Assembly (NCBI GenBank): GCA_035645115.1
Contig: DASQNF010000125.1
Coordinates: 1 to 12,253 of the forward strand
Source of the DNA: JACVRW01 sp035645115
GTDB taxonomy: Bacteria > Actinomycetota > Thermoleophilia > Solirubrobacterales > Thermoleophilaceae
Reading direction: 5' to 3'
DNA length: 12,253 bases
Every line of letters starts with the position of its first letter. The stretch's first letter is position 1. A model generated the notes under the pieces. The model ran no database searches. It saw nothing but the letters and a program-made list of their open reading frames with translations, and was not told the origin of the DNA. Shown here piece after piece: positions 1 through 7,652 of the stretch. A program made the position numbers and the translations under genes.

Positions 1-1182
1 CTGCTCGGCGAGCGGATCGCGCCCGAGCGGGCCCGGCAGATCCTGGTCCGGCTCGGGTTCGAGCGGGCGCCGGGGGAGGGCGAGGGCGAGGCCTGGCGTG
101 TGCCGTCCTGGCGCGACTCCGACGTGCAGCGCGAGGCCGACCTGATCGAGGAGGTGGCGCGCATCCACGGGCTCCACAGGCTGCCGACGACGCTGCCCGC
201 GCGCCCGAGCGCCGTGGGGCGGCTCACGCGCAGCCAGCGCCTGCGCCGGCGCCTCGAAGACGTGCTGCGCGACCGCGGGCTCTACGAGTGCGTGGCCTAC
301 AGCTTCACCTCGCCGGGCGCGCTCGAGCGGCTGCGCCTCGGTGACGTGCCGGCGCTGCGCATCGACAACCCGCTGAGCGAGGAGCTGAGCGTGATGCGCC
401 CGCTGCTGCTGCCGGGCCTGCTCGACGCCGCGCGTCACAACGCGGCTCACGGAAGGCCGGGCGTGGCGCTGTTCGAGTCCGCGCACGTGTACCGCCCCGG
501 CGCGCCGCTCGACGACCTCCCCGAGGGGTCGCCCGCCGGGCGCACGCCCGCGCTCGAGCGCCACCACCTCGCCGCGCTGGTCACCGAGGCGCGGCCGGCC
601 GGCTGGCGCACCCCGGCGCAGCCGGCCGACTTCTACGCCGTGCGCGCGCTGCTCGAGGCGCTGCTCGGCGCCGCCGGGCTCGACTGGTGGACGGAGGCGG
701 GCGGGCGGCCGTTCCTGCATCCCGGCCGGGCGGCGTCGCTGCTCGCGGGCGACGAGCGCAAGATCGGCTGGCTCGGCGAGCTGCACCCGCTGGTGGCCGG
801 CGCCTGGGACCTGAGCGGGGCGGTGGCGGCGTTCGAGCTCGACGTGGAGGCCGTGCTCGAGCTCACCGGCGGGCGCGCGGCCACCCACCGCGACGTGACC
901 GGCTTCCCCGCCGTCCTGCAGGACATCGCCGTGGTGGTGGCCGACGAGGTGCCGGCGGCGGAGGTCGAGGAGGCCGTGCGCACCGGCGGCGGCGAGCTGC
1001 TCGCGAGCGTGCGCGTCTTCGACCTTTACCGCGGCGAGCAGCTGGGGGAAGGCGACAAGTCGCTCGCGCTGCGGCTCGAGTTCCGGGCGCCCGACCGCAC
1101 CCTGACCGACGACGAGGTGGCCGAGCGCCGCGTGGCGATAGAGCGTGAGCTCGAGTCCCTGGGAGGCCGGCTCCGTGCCTGA
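1..1182 (+). CDS. pheT: Phenylalanyl-tRNA synthetase beta subunit, C-terminal part (5' truncated by the window edge)
   Basis: This is the beta chain of the alpha2-beta2 enzyme that charges tRNA-Phe in the cytoplasm. The reading frame is open from base 1, so 393 C-terminal residues are visible of a protein that is usually about 800 residues long. Fragment residues 1-60 are the end of the B5 domain, including the VPSWRDSDVQREADLIEEVARIHG-type signature around residues 34-57. Residues about 120-168 carry the conserved core with IDNPLSEELSVMRP and the LFES strand. Residues about 297-393 form the C-terminal FDX-ACB (B8) domain, which contacts the tRNA anticodon stem, beginning HRDVTGFPAV. The gene ends in TGA at 1180-1182. 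argJ follows 33 nt downstream in the same frame with no visible promoter or terminator between them, so co-transcription is likely. pheS would be expected upstream, outside the window. Identification is firm; the true start is not visible. Confidence 0.97.
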   Translation: MLGERIAPERARQILVRLGFERAPGEGEGEAWRVPSWRDSDVQREADLIEEVARIHGLHRLPTTLPARPSAVGRLTRSQRLRRRLEDVLRDRGLYECVAYSFTSPGALERLRLGDVPALRIDNPLSEELSVMRPLLLPGLLDAARHNAAHGRPGVALFESAHVYRPGAPLDDLPEGSPAGRTPALERHHLAALVTEARPAGWRTPAQPADFYAVRALLEALLGAAGLDWWTEAGGRPFLHPGRAASLLAGDERKIGWLGELHPLVAGAWDLSGAVAAFELDVEAVLELTGGRAATHRDVTGFPAVLQDIAVVVADEVPAAEVEEAVRTGGGELLASVRVFDLYRGEQLGEGDKSLALRLEFRAPDRTLTDDEVAERRVAIERELESLGGRLRA

Positions 1183-1215
1183 GGCGCTCGGGTCGCCCAT
1201 GACGGCCGGGCTCGA

Positions 1216-2454
1216 ATGAGCTCGTTCTTCAGCTCGCGTTGGGTCGAGGCGCCCGAGCATGCTGCCGAGGCGCCCGACAGCGCGCTGCCGGCGGGCTTTC
1301 AGGCCGCGGGCGTGGCCGCCGGCCTCAAGCCCCGGGGGCTCGACGTGGGCGTGCTCGCCTCGGACTCGCCGGGGACCGTGTCGGCCGCGCGCTTCACGAC
1401 CAACGCGCGCGTGGGCGCGCCCGTGATCGTCTCGAGGCACGCCGACCTCGCCGGCCTGCGCGCGGTGGCGGCCAACTCCGGCTGCTCGAACGTGGGCGAT
1501 GGGCAGCGGGGGCTCGACACCGCGCTGGCGATGCAGGTGGCCGCCGCCGAGGAGCTCGGCCTCGAGCCGGAGCAGGTCGGGCTCGCGTCGACCGGCGTGA
1601 TCGGGCTCGAGCTCCCGCGCGACACCGTGGTGGGCGGGGTGCGGGCGGCCTGCCGCGAGCTGGCGAGCGACTCCGCGAGCTTCTCGGAGGCGATCCTCAC
1701 GAGCGACCGCGGTCCCAAGCGCGCCTGCCTCGAGATCGAGCTCGGCGCCGGCCCGGTGCGGCTGGCTGCGCAGGCCAAGGGCGCGGGGATGATATCGCCG
1801 CGCTTCGCCACGATGTTCTGCTTCATCCAGACCGACGCAGCGATGGCCCAGGAGACGCTGGAGCTGCTCACCGGCGTGTGCGTGAAGCGCTCGTTCGACC
1901 GCATCAGCGTGGACGGCCAGCTCTCCACGAGCGACACCGTGTTCGCGCTCGCGGGCGGCGCGTCGGGCGTCACGGTCGAAGCCGAGTCGAGCGACGAGCT
2001 GCGCCTCGGCCAGGCGCTCGACGCGCTGTTGCGACAGCTCGCCCTGATGATCGTGGCGGACGGGGAGGGCGCGCGGCGCGTGGGCCGCATCCTCGTGAGC
2101 GGGGCGCCCGCGGCCGTGGAGCCGGTGGCGCGCGCGATCGCGAACTCGCCGCTCGTCAAGTCCGCGCTGCACGGCGGCGACCCGAACTTCGGCCGCATCC
2201 TCCAGGCGGCCGGCCAGGCGTGGCCACCGGGCCAGCCGTTCGTGGCCGACCTCTCGATCGAGGGCCGCCAGCTCGTGTCCGCCGGGGAGGCGATCGGCCT
2301 CGACCCGGGCGCCGTGCGCGAGCTCGAGGAGCTCGTGCGCCGCGACGAGGTGGAGTACGAGCTGACGCTGCCGGGCGAGGGCGGCGAGACGGAGGTCTAC
2401 TTCAGCGACCTGAGCCCGGAGTACGTGGCCTACAACGCGGACTACGCCGGCTAG
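1216..2454 (+). CDS. argJ: ArgJ, glutamate N-acetyltransferase / ornithine acetyltransferase
   Basis: ArgJ moves the acetyl group from N-acetylornithine to glutamate (acetyl-cycle arginine synthesis); some members also use acetyl-CoA. The 412 residues fit the family length of about 400. The STGVIG motif (T126-G127, the usual oxyanion hole) is present. KGAGMISPRFATM at 188-200 contains the Ala198-Thr199 bond where the precursor cleaves itself to free the Thr nucleophile. GGDPNFGRI and a C-terminal NADY motif are also seen. The motif usually written STNDT reads STSDT here. ATG 1216 is the first possible start after the in-frame pheT stop; it has no clear Shine-Dalgarno sequence. It sits 33 nt behind pheT. 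argC, the usual neighbour, is not between them, and no argB or argD follows. Whether the enzyme is mono- or bifunctional cannot be told from sequence alone. Confidence 0.96.
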   Translation: MSSFFSSRWVEAPEHAAEAPDSALPAGFQAAGVAAGLKPRGLDVGVLASDSPGTVSAARFTTNARVGAPVIVSRHADLAGLRAVAANSGCSNVGDGQRGLDTALAMQVAAAEELGLEPEQVGLASTGVIGLELPRDTVVGGVRAACRELASDSASFSEAILTSDRGPKRACLEIELGAGPVRLAAQAKGAGMISPRFATMFCFIQTDAAMAQETLELLTGVCVKRSFDRISVDGQLSTSDTVFALAGGASGVTVEAESSDELRLGQALDALLRQLALMIVADGEGARRVGRILVSGAPAAVEPVARAIANSPLVKSALHGGDPNFGRILQAAGQAWPPGQPFVADLSIEGRQLVSAGEAIGLDPGAVRELEELVRRDEVEYELTLPGEGGETEVYFSDLSPEYVAYNADYAG

Positions 2455-2460
2455 CGGGTC

Positions 2461-2486
2461 GCCGAGCGCACCGCGGCGGCCTCGGC
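2461..2486 (+). terminator. Weak hairpin after argJ
   Basis: Between argJ and argG, GCCGAG (2461-2466) can pair with CTCGGC (2481-2486) around a 14-nt GC-rich loop. There is no U-tract. It lies just 6 nt past the argJ stop and upstream of the argG promoter, so it could be a terminator for the pheT-argJ transcript. A 6-bp stem is easily expected by chance in DNA this GC-rich, so support is weak. Confidence 0.2.
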
Positions 2487-2498
2487 ACCGCCCGGCCC

Positions 2499-2529
2499 TT
2501 GGGGTCGCCGCGCGCCGCCCCGCTAGGGT
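2499..2529 (+). promoter_or_regulatory. Promoter of argG, probably leaderless
   Basis: A -10 box TAGGGT lies at 2524-2529, with a poor -35 candidate TTGGGG at 2499-2504 (19-nt spacer). Only 9 nt separate the -10 box from the argG ATG at 2539, so transcription should begin within 0-3 nt of the start codon. No Shine-Dalgarno sequence is seen and none would fit. This implies a leaderless argG mRNA independent of pheT-argJ. Inference from position and -10 pattern only. Confidence 0.5.
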
Positions 2530-2538
2530 GCCCGCCCG

Positions 2539-3813
2539 ATGGCGGACGAGCGGCGCACGCTGATCAAGACCGCCTCCTACGAGGCGGAGCCCGGCGAGGT
2601 CGGGCGGGTGCTGCTGCTCTACTCGGGCGGGCTCGACACGAGCGTCATGCTCAAGTGGATCCAGGACGAGTACGAGGCCGAGGTCGTGGCGCTAACCGTC
2701 AACCTGGGCCAGCCCGGGGAGGACTACGAGGTGGTCAGGGGCAAGGCGGTCCAGCTCGGAGCGCTCGAGTGCCACGTGGTCGACGCCCGTGAGGAGTTCG
2801 CGCACGAGTACGTGCTGCCGGCGATCAAGGCGAACGCGCTCTACGGCGGCGGCTACCCGCTGTTCACGGCGCTCGGGCGGCCGCTGATCGCGAAGCTCGC
2901 GGTGGAGTACGCGCGCCGCTCGGGCTGCGACACGATCGCGCACGGCTGCACCGGAAAGGGCAACGACCAGGTGCGGATCGAGTCGACGGTTATCACGCTC
3001 GACCCGCGGATGAAGATCATCGCCCCCGTGCGCGGCTGGCAGATGGGACGCGAGGAGGAGGTCGACTACGCGCGCGAGCACGGGATCCCGGTGAAGGGCG
3101 GCATCGAGTCGCCGCCCTACTCGATCGACGACAACCTCTGGGGGCGCTCCTCCGAGGGCGGGCCGATCGAGGACCTCGAGGAGCCCCCGCGCGACGACGT
3201 GCTCCAGCTCGTCACCCGCCCCGAGGACGCCCCCGACGAGGCGCAGGACGTGGTGGTGGGCTTCGAGCGCGGCGTGCCGGTGTCGCTCGACGGCGAGCGG
3301 CTCGGGCTCGTGGAGCTGCTCGAGCGGGCGGGCGAGATCGGCTGCCGCCACGGGATCGGGATCGTCGACCACATCGAGGACCGGATCGTGGGCCTGAAGG
3401 TGCGCGACCTCTACGAGGTGCCTGCCGCCGCGCTCGTGCTCGGCGCCCACAAGGAGCTCGAGAAGCTCGTCGGCACGATCCATCAGAACAACTTCAAGCC
3501 GCAGCTCGACGCCCACTGGGCCTACCTCGTCTATGCCGGGCTCTGGCACGAGCCGCTGCTCTCCGACCTGAACGCCTTCATGGACGCCGTGAACGAGCAG
3601 CTCACGGGCGAGATCACGATGCGGCTCTTCAAGGGCAGCGCCCGCCCGGTGGCGCGGCGCTCCCCCAACGCGCTCTACGATCCCTCCCTCGCCGGCTTCG
3701 GCGAGTCCGGCGGGCTCTTCTCGCAGCAGGCGAGCCCGGGGTTCATCGAGCTCTGGTCGCTGCAGTCGCGGATGGCATACCGGGTGCGCAAACGGGGCAA
3801 GGAGAAGACATGA
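2539..3813 (+). CDS. argG: Argininosuccinate synthase
   Basis: ArgG catalyses ATP-dependent condensation of citrulline with aspartate to argininosuccinate, the penultimate step of arginine synthesis, in the cytoplasm. The PP-loop ATP-binding motif SGGLDTS is at residues 29-35, followed by the TVNLGQ strand. The family signatures YPLFTALGRPLIA and HGCTGKGNDQVRIE are present, then IIAPVRGW and the REEEVDYAREHGIPV segment. The protein has 424 residues against a usual 400 or so. The excess is about 20 hydrophilic residues before the first beta strand (MADERRTLIKTASYEAEPGE) and a short basic tail ending RVRKRGKEKT. ATG 2539 is supported by the -10 box 9 nt upstream, which would place the transcript start at the codon. 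The TGA stop overlaps the start of a small membrane-protein gene (ATGA at 3810-3813). No argH follows, although argH is the commonest downstream partner. Confidence 0.97.
   Translation: MADERRTLIKTASYEAEPGEVGRVLLLYSGGLDTSVMLKWIQDEYEAEVVALTVNLGQPGEDYEVVRGKAVQLGALECHVVDAREEFAHEYVLPAIKANALYGGGYPLFTALGRPLIAKLAVEYARRSGCDTIAHGCTGKGNDQVRIESTVITLDPRMKIIAPVRGWQMGREEEVDYAREHGIPVKGGIESPPYSIDDNLWGRSSEGGPIEDLEEPPRDDVLQLVTRPEDAPDEAQDVVVGFERGVPVSLDGERLGLVELLERAGEIGCRHGIGIVDHIEDRIVGLKVRDLYEVPAAALVLGAHKELEKLVGTIHQNNFKPQLDAHWAYLVYAGLWHEPLLSDLNAFMDAVNEQLTGEITMRLFKGSARPVARRSPNALYDPSLAGFGESGGLFSQQASPGFIELWSLQSRMAYRVRKRGKEKT
3799..3804 (+). promoter_or_regulatory. Ribosome binding site of the 57-residue membrane protein
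   Basis: AAGGAG inside the last argG codons is followed by a 5-nt spacer and ATG at 3810. This is one of the clearest Shine-Dalgarno sequences in the window. It decides the start of the small gene and, with the ATGA overlap, supports translational coupling to argG. Confidence 0.7.
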
Positions 3814-3983
3814 CCAGAAAGGCCTACACGGTGTTGGGCTGGGCGGTGTGGCAGGTGGGCAGACGCGTCGCCAAGCGCAAGCTGGCGAAGACGAAGCTGA
3901 AGGTGGGCGCCGGCGCCACGGTGATGCTCGTGCTGTTCGGCGGGCTGCTGGCGGCACGGGCGGTCAAGGGCGAGGACGCCTAG
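3810..3983 (+). CDS. Small membrane protein coupled to argG, function unknown
   Basis: A 57-residue reading frame starts at an ATG that overlaps the argG TGA by the classic ATGA arrangement and ends in TAG at 3981-3983. The N-terminal half is strongly basic with aromatic residues (MTRKAYTVLGWAVWQVGRR followed by a Lys/Arg-rich stretch). The second half, roughly residues 33-50, is a hydrophobic and glycine-rich segment (GAGATVMLVLFGGLLAARA) long enough for one membrane span. The protein ends in a short charged tail (VKGEDA). By the positive-inside rule the basic N-terminus would face the cytoplasm. I do not recognise a family. The strong AAGGAG site and the stop-start overlap with argG argue that it is translated. 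A role with ArgG is only guilt by association; it may merely be a passenger of the argG transcript. Confidence 0.75.
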   Translation: MTRKAYTVLGWAVWQVGRRVAKRKLAKTKLKVGAGATVMLVLFGGLLAARAVKGEDA

Positions 3984-3994
3984 CGCCGCGGGCG

Positions 3995-4014
3995 GCCCGC
4001 CCGGACGGGCGGGC
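3995..4014 (+). terminator. GC-rich hairpin ending the argG operon
   Basis: A perfect 8-bp inverted repeat, GCCCGCCC (3995-4002) and GGGCGGGC (4007-4014), encloses a GGAC loop. Only TT follows, not a full U-tract. It lies 11 nt past the stop of the small membrane gene and before the dnaE -10 box, the position expected for a terminator. High-GC actinobacteria often use such U-poor hairpins, but efficiency cannot be judged from sequence. Confidence 0.55.
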
Positions 4015-4072
4015 TTGCACGCACGTTGCGGGAACGAGCGGCCGCTGGGGCCGAGCCGTCGGGACCCGACCG

Positions 4073-4078
4073 TATATT
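4073..4078 (+). promoter_or_regulatory. -10 box of dnaE, near-leaderless
   Basis: TATATT stands out sharply in the GC-rich gap. It ends 11 nt before the dnaE ATG at 4090, predicting a 5' leader of only about 4-6 nt. No convincing -35 hexamer lies 16-19 nt upstream and there is no Shine-Dalgarno sequence. The position argues that dnaE starts at ATG 4090 rather than at an in-frame TTG at 4015, which would lie upstream of this promoter and touch the hairpin. Confidence 0.6.
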
Positions 4079-4089
4079 CGGATCCCCGG

Positions 4090-7000
4090 ATGAGCTTCGC
4101 CCATCTCCACGTGCACTCCGAGTACTCGGTGCTCGACGGCGCCTGCCGGATCGAGGGGCTGGCCGAACGCGCCGCGGCGCTCGGGCAGCCGGCGCTCGGC
4201 CTGACCGACCACGGCGTGATGAACGGTGCCGTCGAGCACTACAAGGCCTGCAAGGCCAACGGGATCAAGCCGATCATCGGTCTCGAGGCCTACCTCGTGG
4301 ACGACCGGCGCACCCAGGAGGTGCGCTACGAGCGCAACCACCTCACGCTGCTGGCCGCCAGCGACGAGGGCTTTCGCAACCTCGTCAAGCTGAGCTCCGC
4401 CGGTTACCTCGAGGGCTACCGGCGCGGCAAGGCGAACGTGGACCTCGAGCTGCTCTCCAAGCACGCCGCCGGCGTCCTGGCGCTCACCGGCTGCCTGCAG
4501 TCGCGCTTCTGCCGGCGGCTCGTGGACGACGTCCCCGGCGAGGCGCGCGCCCACGTGGACGAGCTGATCGGCGTCTTCGGCCCGGACAACGTCTACTTCG
4601 AGCTCCAGAAGAACGGCATCCCGGCGCAGGAGAAGGCGAACGCCGGGATCGTGAGGGTGGCCCGCGAGCTGGGGCGCCCGCTCGTGGCCACCGGGGACGT
4701 CCACTACCTGCGCCGCGAGGACTACGAGAACCACAGGGCGCTGCTCTGCGTACAGACCAAGAGCACCCTGGCCGCGCCGAAGCTGTCGTTCGACACGAAT
4801 GAGTTCTTCCTGAAGGACTCCGCCGAGATGGCGGCCGACTTCGCCGAGTGGCCGGAGGCGATCGCGACCACGCTCGAGATCGCCGAGCGCTGCCAGGTGC
4901 AGATCGAGCTCGGCAAGATGCTGATCCCGAGCTTCCCGGCGCCCGACGGGGAGCCCCAGGAGGCCTACCTGCGCCGGCTCGCGCACGCCGGGCTGCGCGA
5001 GCGCTACGGCGACCCCGCGCCCGCCGAGGCGGTCGAGCGCCTCGAGATGGAGCTCGGGGTGATCGAGAAGATGGGCTTCGCGGCCTACTTCCTGATCGTC
5101 TGGGACTTCGTCAAGTTCGCCAAGGACAACGGCATCGCCGTCGGGCCGGGCCGCGGCTCCGCTGCCGGCTCGATCGTCTCCTACAGCCTGCGGATCACCG
5201 ACGTCGACCCGCTCGAGTACGACCTGCTCTTCGAGCGCTTCCTGAACGCCGAGCGGATCTCGATGCCGGACATCGACATCGATTTCTCGGTCAAGGGCCG
5301 CGAGCGCGTGATCCAGTACGTGGCCGACAAGTACGGACGCGAGTCGGTCGCCCAGATCGTCACCTTCGGGCGCATGTTCCCCCGCGCGGCCACGCGCGAC
5401 GCCGCCCGCGTGCTCGGCTACGACTACGGGATGGGGGACCGGCTGGCGAAGCTGATCCCTGAGCCGGTGATGGGCCGCTCGAAGAGCTTCGACCAGTACC
5501 TCGCGGAGGAGCAGGAGCTGCGGCGCGTCTACGACTCCGAGCCCGAGGCGCGTCAGGTGATCGATGTGGCCAAGGGGCTCGAGGGGATCGTCCGCAACTC
5601 CTCGATACACGCCGCGGCGGTTGTGATCGCGGACCGGCCGCTCACGGACATCGTGCCGCTCCAGCTGGCCGAGGACAAGACCGGGCCCGCGGGGGAGAAC
5701 GGCGAGCGCAGCTACCGCACCGTCACCCAGTACTCGATGAAGCCGATCGAGGAGATCGGGCTCCTCAAGATGGATTTCCTCGGCCTGCGCAACCTCGACG
5801 TGATCGAGGCGGCGCTCGACATCATCGAGGAGTCGAGCGGGGAGCGGCCGGACATGGCGGCGCTGCCGCTGGACGACGCCCGTACCTACGAGATGCTCGC
5901 GCGCGGCGAGTCGGTGGGCGTGTTCCAGTTCGAGTCCGACGGCATGCGCGAGGCCCTGCGCAAGGTCGCCCCGACGGAGTTCAACGACCTCGTGGCGCTC
6001 GTGGCCCTCTACCGCCCGGGTGCGATGCGCTACATCGACACCTACGCCCGCAACAAGCGCCACCCGGAGGCCGTGCAGTACGCCGACGAGCGCCTTCGAC
6101 CGATCACGGAGTCCTCGCGCGGGGTGATCCTCTACCAGGAGCAGTCGATGCAGATCGCCAAGGCGATCGCCGGCTTCTCCGGCCCCGAGGCGGACGACCT
6201 GCGCAAGGCGATCGGAAAGAAGCAGCGCGACCGGATGGCGGCGCTGCGCGACCGCTTCTTCGAGGGCGCGCGCGCCACCGGCACCTCGGAGCCGGTGATC
6301 AACGAGCTGTGGGCGGTGAACGAGGCGGCGGCCGACTACTCGTTCAACCGCTCGCACGCCGCCTGCTACGCGCTGATCTCCTACCGCACCGCCTGGCTGC
6401 GCGCCAACTACCCGGCCGAGTACATGGCCGCTCTGATCTCCTCTGTGATGTCCACAAAGGACAAGGTGCCGTTCTTCGTCGCTCAGTGCGAGGACATGGG
6501 GATCGAGGTGCTGCCCCCCGACGTGAACATGTCGGGGCACGACTTCAAGGTCGTGGAGGGCAACATCCGCTTCGGGCTCGACGCCGTGAAGGGGCTCGGC
6601 TACCAGGCGGTCGAGGCGATCGTCGCCGCCCGTGAGGAGGGCGGCCCGTTCAGCTCGATCTGGGACTTCTGCCGGCGGGTCGACTGCGCGGCGGTGAACA
6701 GGCGGGGGGTGGAGGCGCTCGTCAAGTGCGGCGCGATGGACTCGCTGCCGGGCACGCGCACCGGCCTGATGCAGGTGATGGGGAACGCCCAGGCCGCCGG
6801 GGTCCAGGCCCAGCAGGACGCCCAGCTCGGCCAGGGCTCGTTCTTCGACCTCGACGCAGGCGGCGGTGGCGGCGCGGCGGGCGCTCAGCCCGACCCGGCG
6901 GTGCCGGAGCTGCCGAACTCGCGCGAGGAGCTGAACCTGTGGGAAAAGGAGACGCTCGGGCTCTTCCTCTCGAGCCACCCGCTCAAGGAGGTGCGCCCGG

Positions 7001-7572
7001 CGCTGCGCGCCAAGGCCGACTGCTCGCTTGCGGACCTGCCGGCGAAAAAGGACGGCGAGTGGGTCACCGTCGGGGGGATGATCTCCGAGTGCAAGCGCAT
7101 CCGCACCAAGAAGGGCGACCCGATGATGTTCGCCACGCTCGACGACCTCGAGGGGCAGGTCGAGCTGCTCGTCTTCAACTCCGCCTACGCGGCCAACGCC
7201 GACAAGGTGGACGTGGACGCGATCGTGCTCGTGCGCGGCCGGGTCGACCACAAGGAGGCGGGAGAGCTCAAGCTGGTGGCCCAGGAGGTGGAGGCCTTCG
7301 CCCCTTCGCACGAGGAGGTGCTGCGCGCGGCCGAGCAGGCCGCCACGGGGCCGGTCCTGCAGCGCCTCACGGTGCACGTCTCGCCCGGCGTGCCGGCGGG
7401 CTTCCTCGAGGACCTCAGGGAGGTGGTGGTCCATCACCCCGGCGAGCATGAGCTGCTGCTGGCCGTGGGCGAGCGCCGGCTCCTGCTCGGTCACGAGTGG
7501 CGGGTCTCCGGGGACAGCGGCTGCCGGGCGGAGCTCGGCGCGCTCCAGGGCGCCGCTCGCATCGTGGCCTGA
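4090..7572 (+). CDS. dnaE: DNA polymerase III alpha subunit (DnaE1-type replicative polymerase)
   Basis: This is the catalytic subunit of the chromosomal replicase, 1160 residues, matching the DnaE family. The N-terminal PHP domain (about 1-270) begins FAHLHVHSEYSVLDGA and keeps what appear to be all nine metal ligands: H7, H9, D16, H41, E66, H84, C135, D203 and H205. The polymerase core has GPGRGSAAGSIVSY, the catalytic PDIDIDF (D394, D396) and the third acidic residue in KMDFLGLR (D562). Then come the tandem helix-hairpin-helix region near VKGLGYQAVEAI and the OB-fold at about 988-1070 (WVTVGGMISECKRIRTKKG). A C-terminal stretch of about 90 residues follows. The start is set by homology and by the -10 box just upstream. 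It is monocistronic as far as can be seen: a hairpin lies before it and the next gene has its own promoter. An intact PHP site suggests built-in 3'-5' proofreading, as known for mycobacterial DnaE1. Confidence 0.97.
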   Translation: MSFAHLHVHSEYSVLDGACRIEGLAERAAALGQPALGLTDHGVMNGAVEHYKACKANGIKPIIGLEAYLVDDRRTQEVRYERNHLTLLAASDEGFRNLVKLSSAGYLEGYRRGKANVDLELLSKHAAGVLALTGCLQSRFCRRLVDDVPGEARAHVDELIGVFGPDNVYFELQKNGIPAQEKANAGIVRVARELGRPLVATGDVHYLRREDYENHRALLCVQTKSTLAAPKLSFDTNEFFLKDSAEMAADFAEWPEAIATTLEIAERCQVQIELGKMLIPSFPAPDGEPQEAYLRRLAHAGLRERYGDPAPAEAVERLEMELGVIEKMGFAAYFLIVWDFVKFAKDNGIAVGPGRGSAAGSIVSYSLRITDVDPLEYDLLFERFLNAERISMPDIDIDFSVKGRERVIQYVADKYGRESVAQIVTFGRMFPRAATRDAARVLGYDYGMGDRLAKLIPEPVMGRSKSFDQYLAEEQELRRVYDSEPEARQVIDVAKGLEGIVRNSSIHAAAVVIADRPLTDIVPLQLAEDKTGPAGENGERSYRTVTQYSMKPIEEIGLLKMDFLGLRNLDVIEAALDIIEESSGERPDMAALPLDDARTYEMLARGESVGVFQFESDGMREALRKVAPTEFNDLVALVALYRPGAMRYIDTYARNKRHPEAVQYADERLRPITESSRGVILYQEQSMQIAKAIAGFSGPEADDLRKAIGKKQRDRMAALRDRFFEGARATGTSEPVINELWAVNEAAADYSFNRSHAACYALISYRTAWLRANYPAEYMAALISSVMSTKDKVPFFVAQCEDMGIEVLPPDVNMSGHDFKVVEGNIRFGLDAVKGLGYQAVEAIVAAREEGGPFSSIWDFCRRVDCAAVNRRGVEALVKCGAMDSLPGTRTGLMQVMGNAQAAGVQAQQDAQLGQGSFFDLDAGGGGGAAGAQPDPAVPELPNSREELNLWEKETLGLFLSSHPLKEVRPALRAKADCSLADLPAKKDGEWVTVGGMISECKRIRTKKGDPMMFATLDDLEGQVELLVFNSAYAANADKVDVDAIVLVRGRVDHKEAGELKLVAQEVEAFAPSHEEVLRAAEQAATGPVLQRLTVHVSPGVPAGFLEDLREVVVHHPGEHELLLAVGERRLLLGHEWRVSGDSGCRAELGALQGAARIVA

Positions 7573-7579
7573 CGGTCGC

Positions 7580-7595
7580 CCGCCACGGCTGGCGG
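7580..7595 (+). terminator. Short hairpin after dnaE
   Basis: CCGCCA (7580-7585) pairs with TGGCGG (7590-7595) around a CGGC loop, 7 nt past the dnaE stop. There is no U-tract. The position suits a terminator, but the stem is short and such pairs are common at this base composition. Confidence 0.3.
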
Positions 7596-7640
7596 CGCGC
7601 CGAGTCGGGGCGGGCACGCGCATCGCGGCCCGGGCGCATC

Positions 7641-7646
7641 TACAAT
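7641..7646 (+). promoter_or_regulatory. -10 box of the Cys-rich gene, leaderless GTG start
   Basis: TACAAT (five of six consensus bases) is followed by 6 nt and then GTG at 7653. A transcript starting at the usual distance would begin at the G of the start codon. No Shine-Dalgarno sequence is present. This is the strongest reason for choosing GTG 7653, since the frame stays open far upstream into dnaE. Confidence 0.6.
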
Positions 7647-7652
7647 CAGCGC

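Noticed and set aside
1239..2792. A 517-codon plus-strand frame running through argJ into argG
   Set aside because: An Arg/Gly/Ala-rich translation in the wrong frame, overlapping two firmly identified enzymes.
2692..3957. A 421-codon minus-strand frame opposite argG
   Set aside because: Shadow of argG: low complexity, no motif, no promoter or ribosome site. argG is certain on the plus strand.
4015..4089. An upstream TTG start for dnaE that would add 25 residues
   Set aside because: It would lie in the terminator-like hairpin and upstream of the TATATT box. The extra residues are not family-like, and the canonical PHP N-terminus starts at ATG 4090.
3848..4093. An 81-codon plus-strand frame after argG
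   Set aside because: A low-complexity Gly/Arg-rich translation in a different frame from the ATGA-coupled membrane protein, and it runs through the hairpin and the dnaE promoter.
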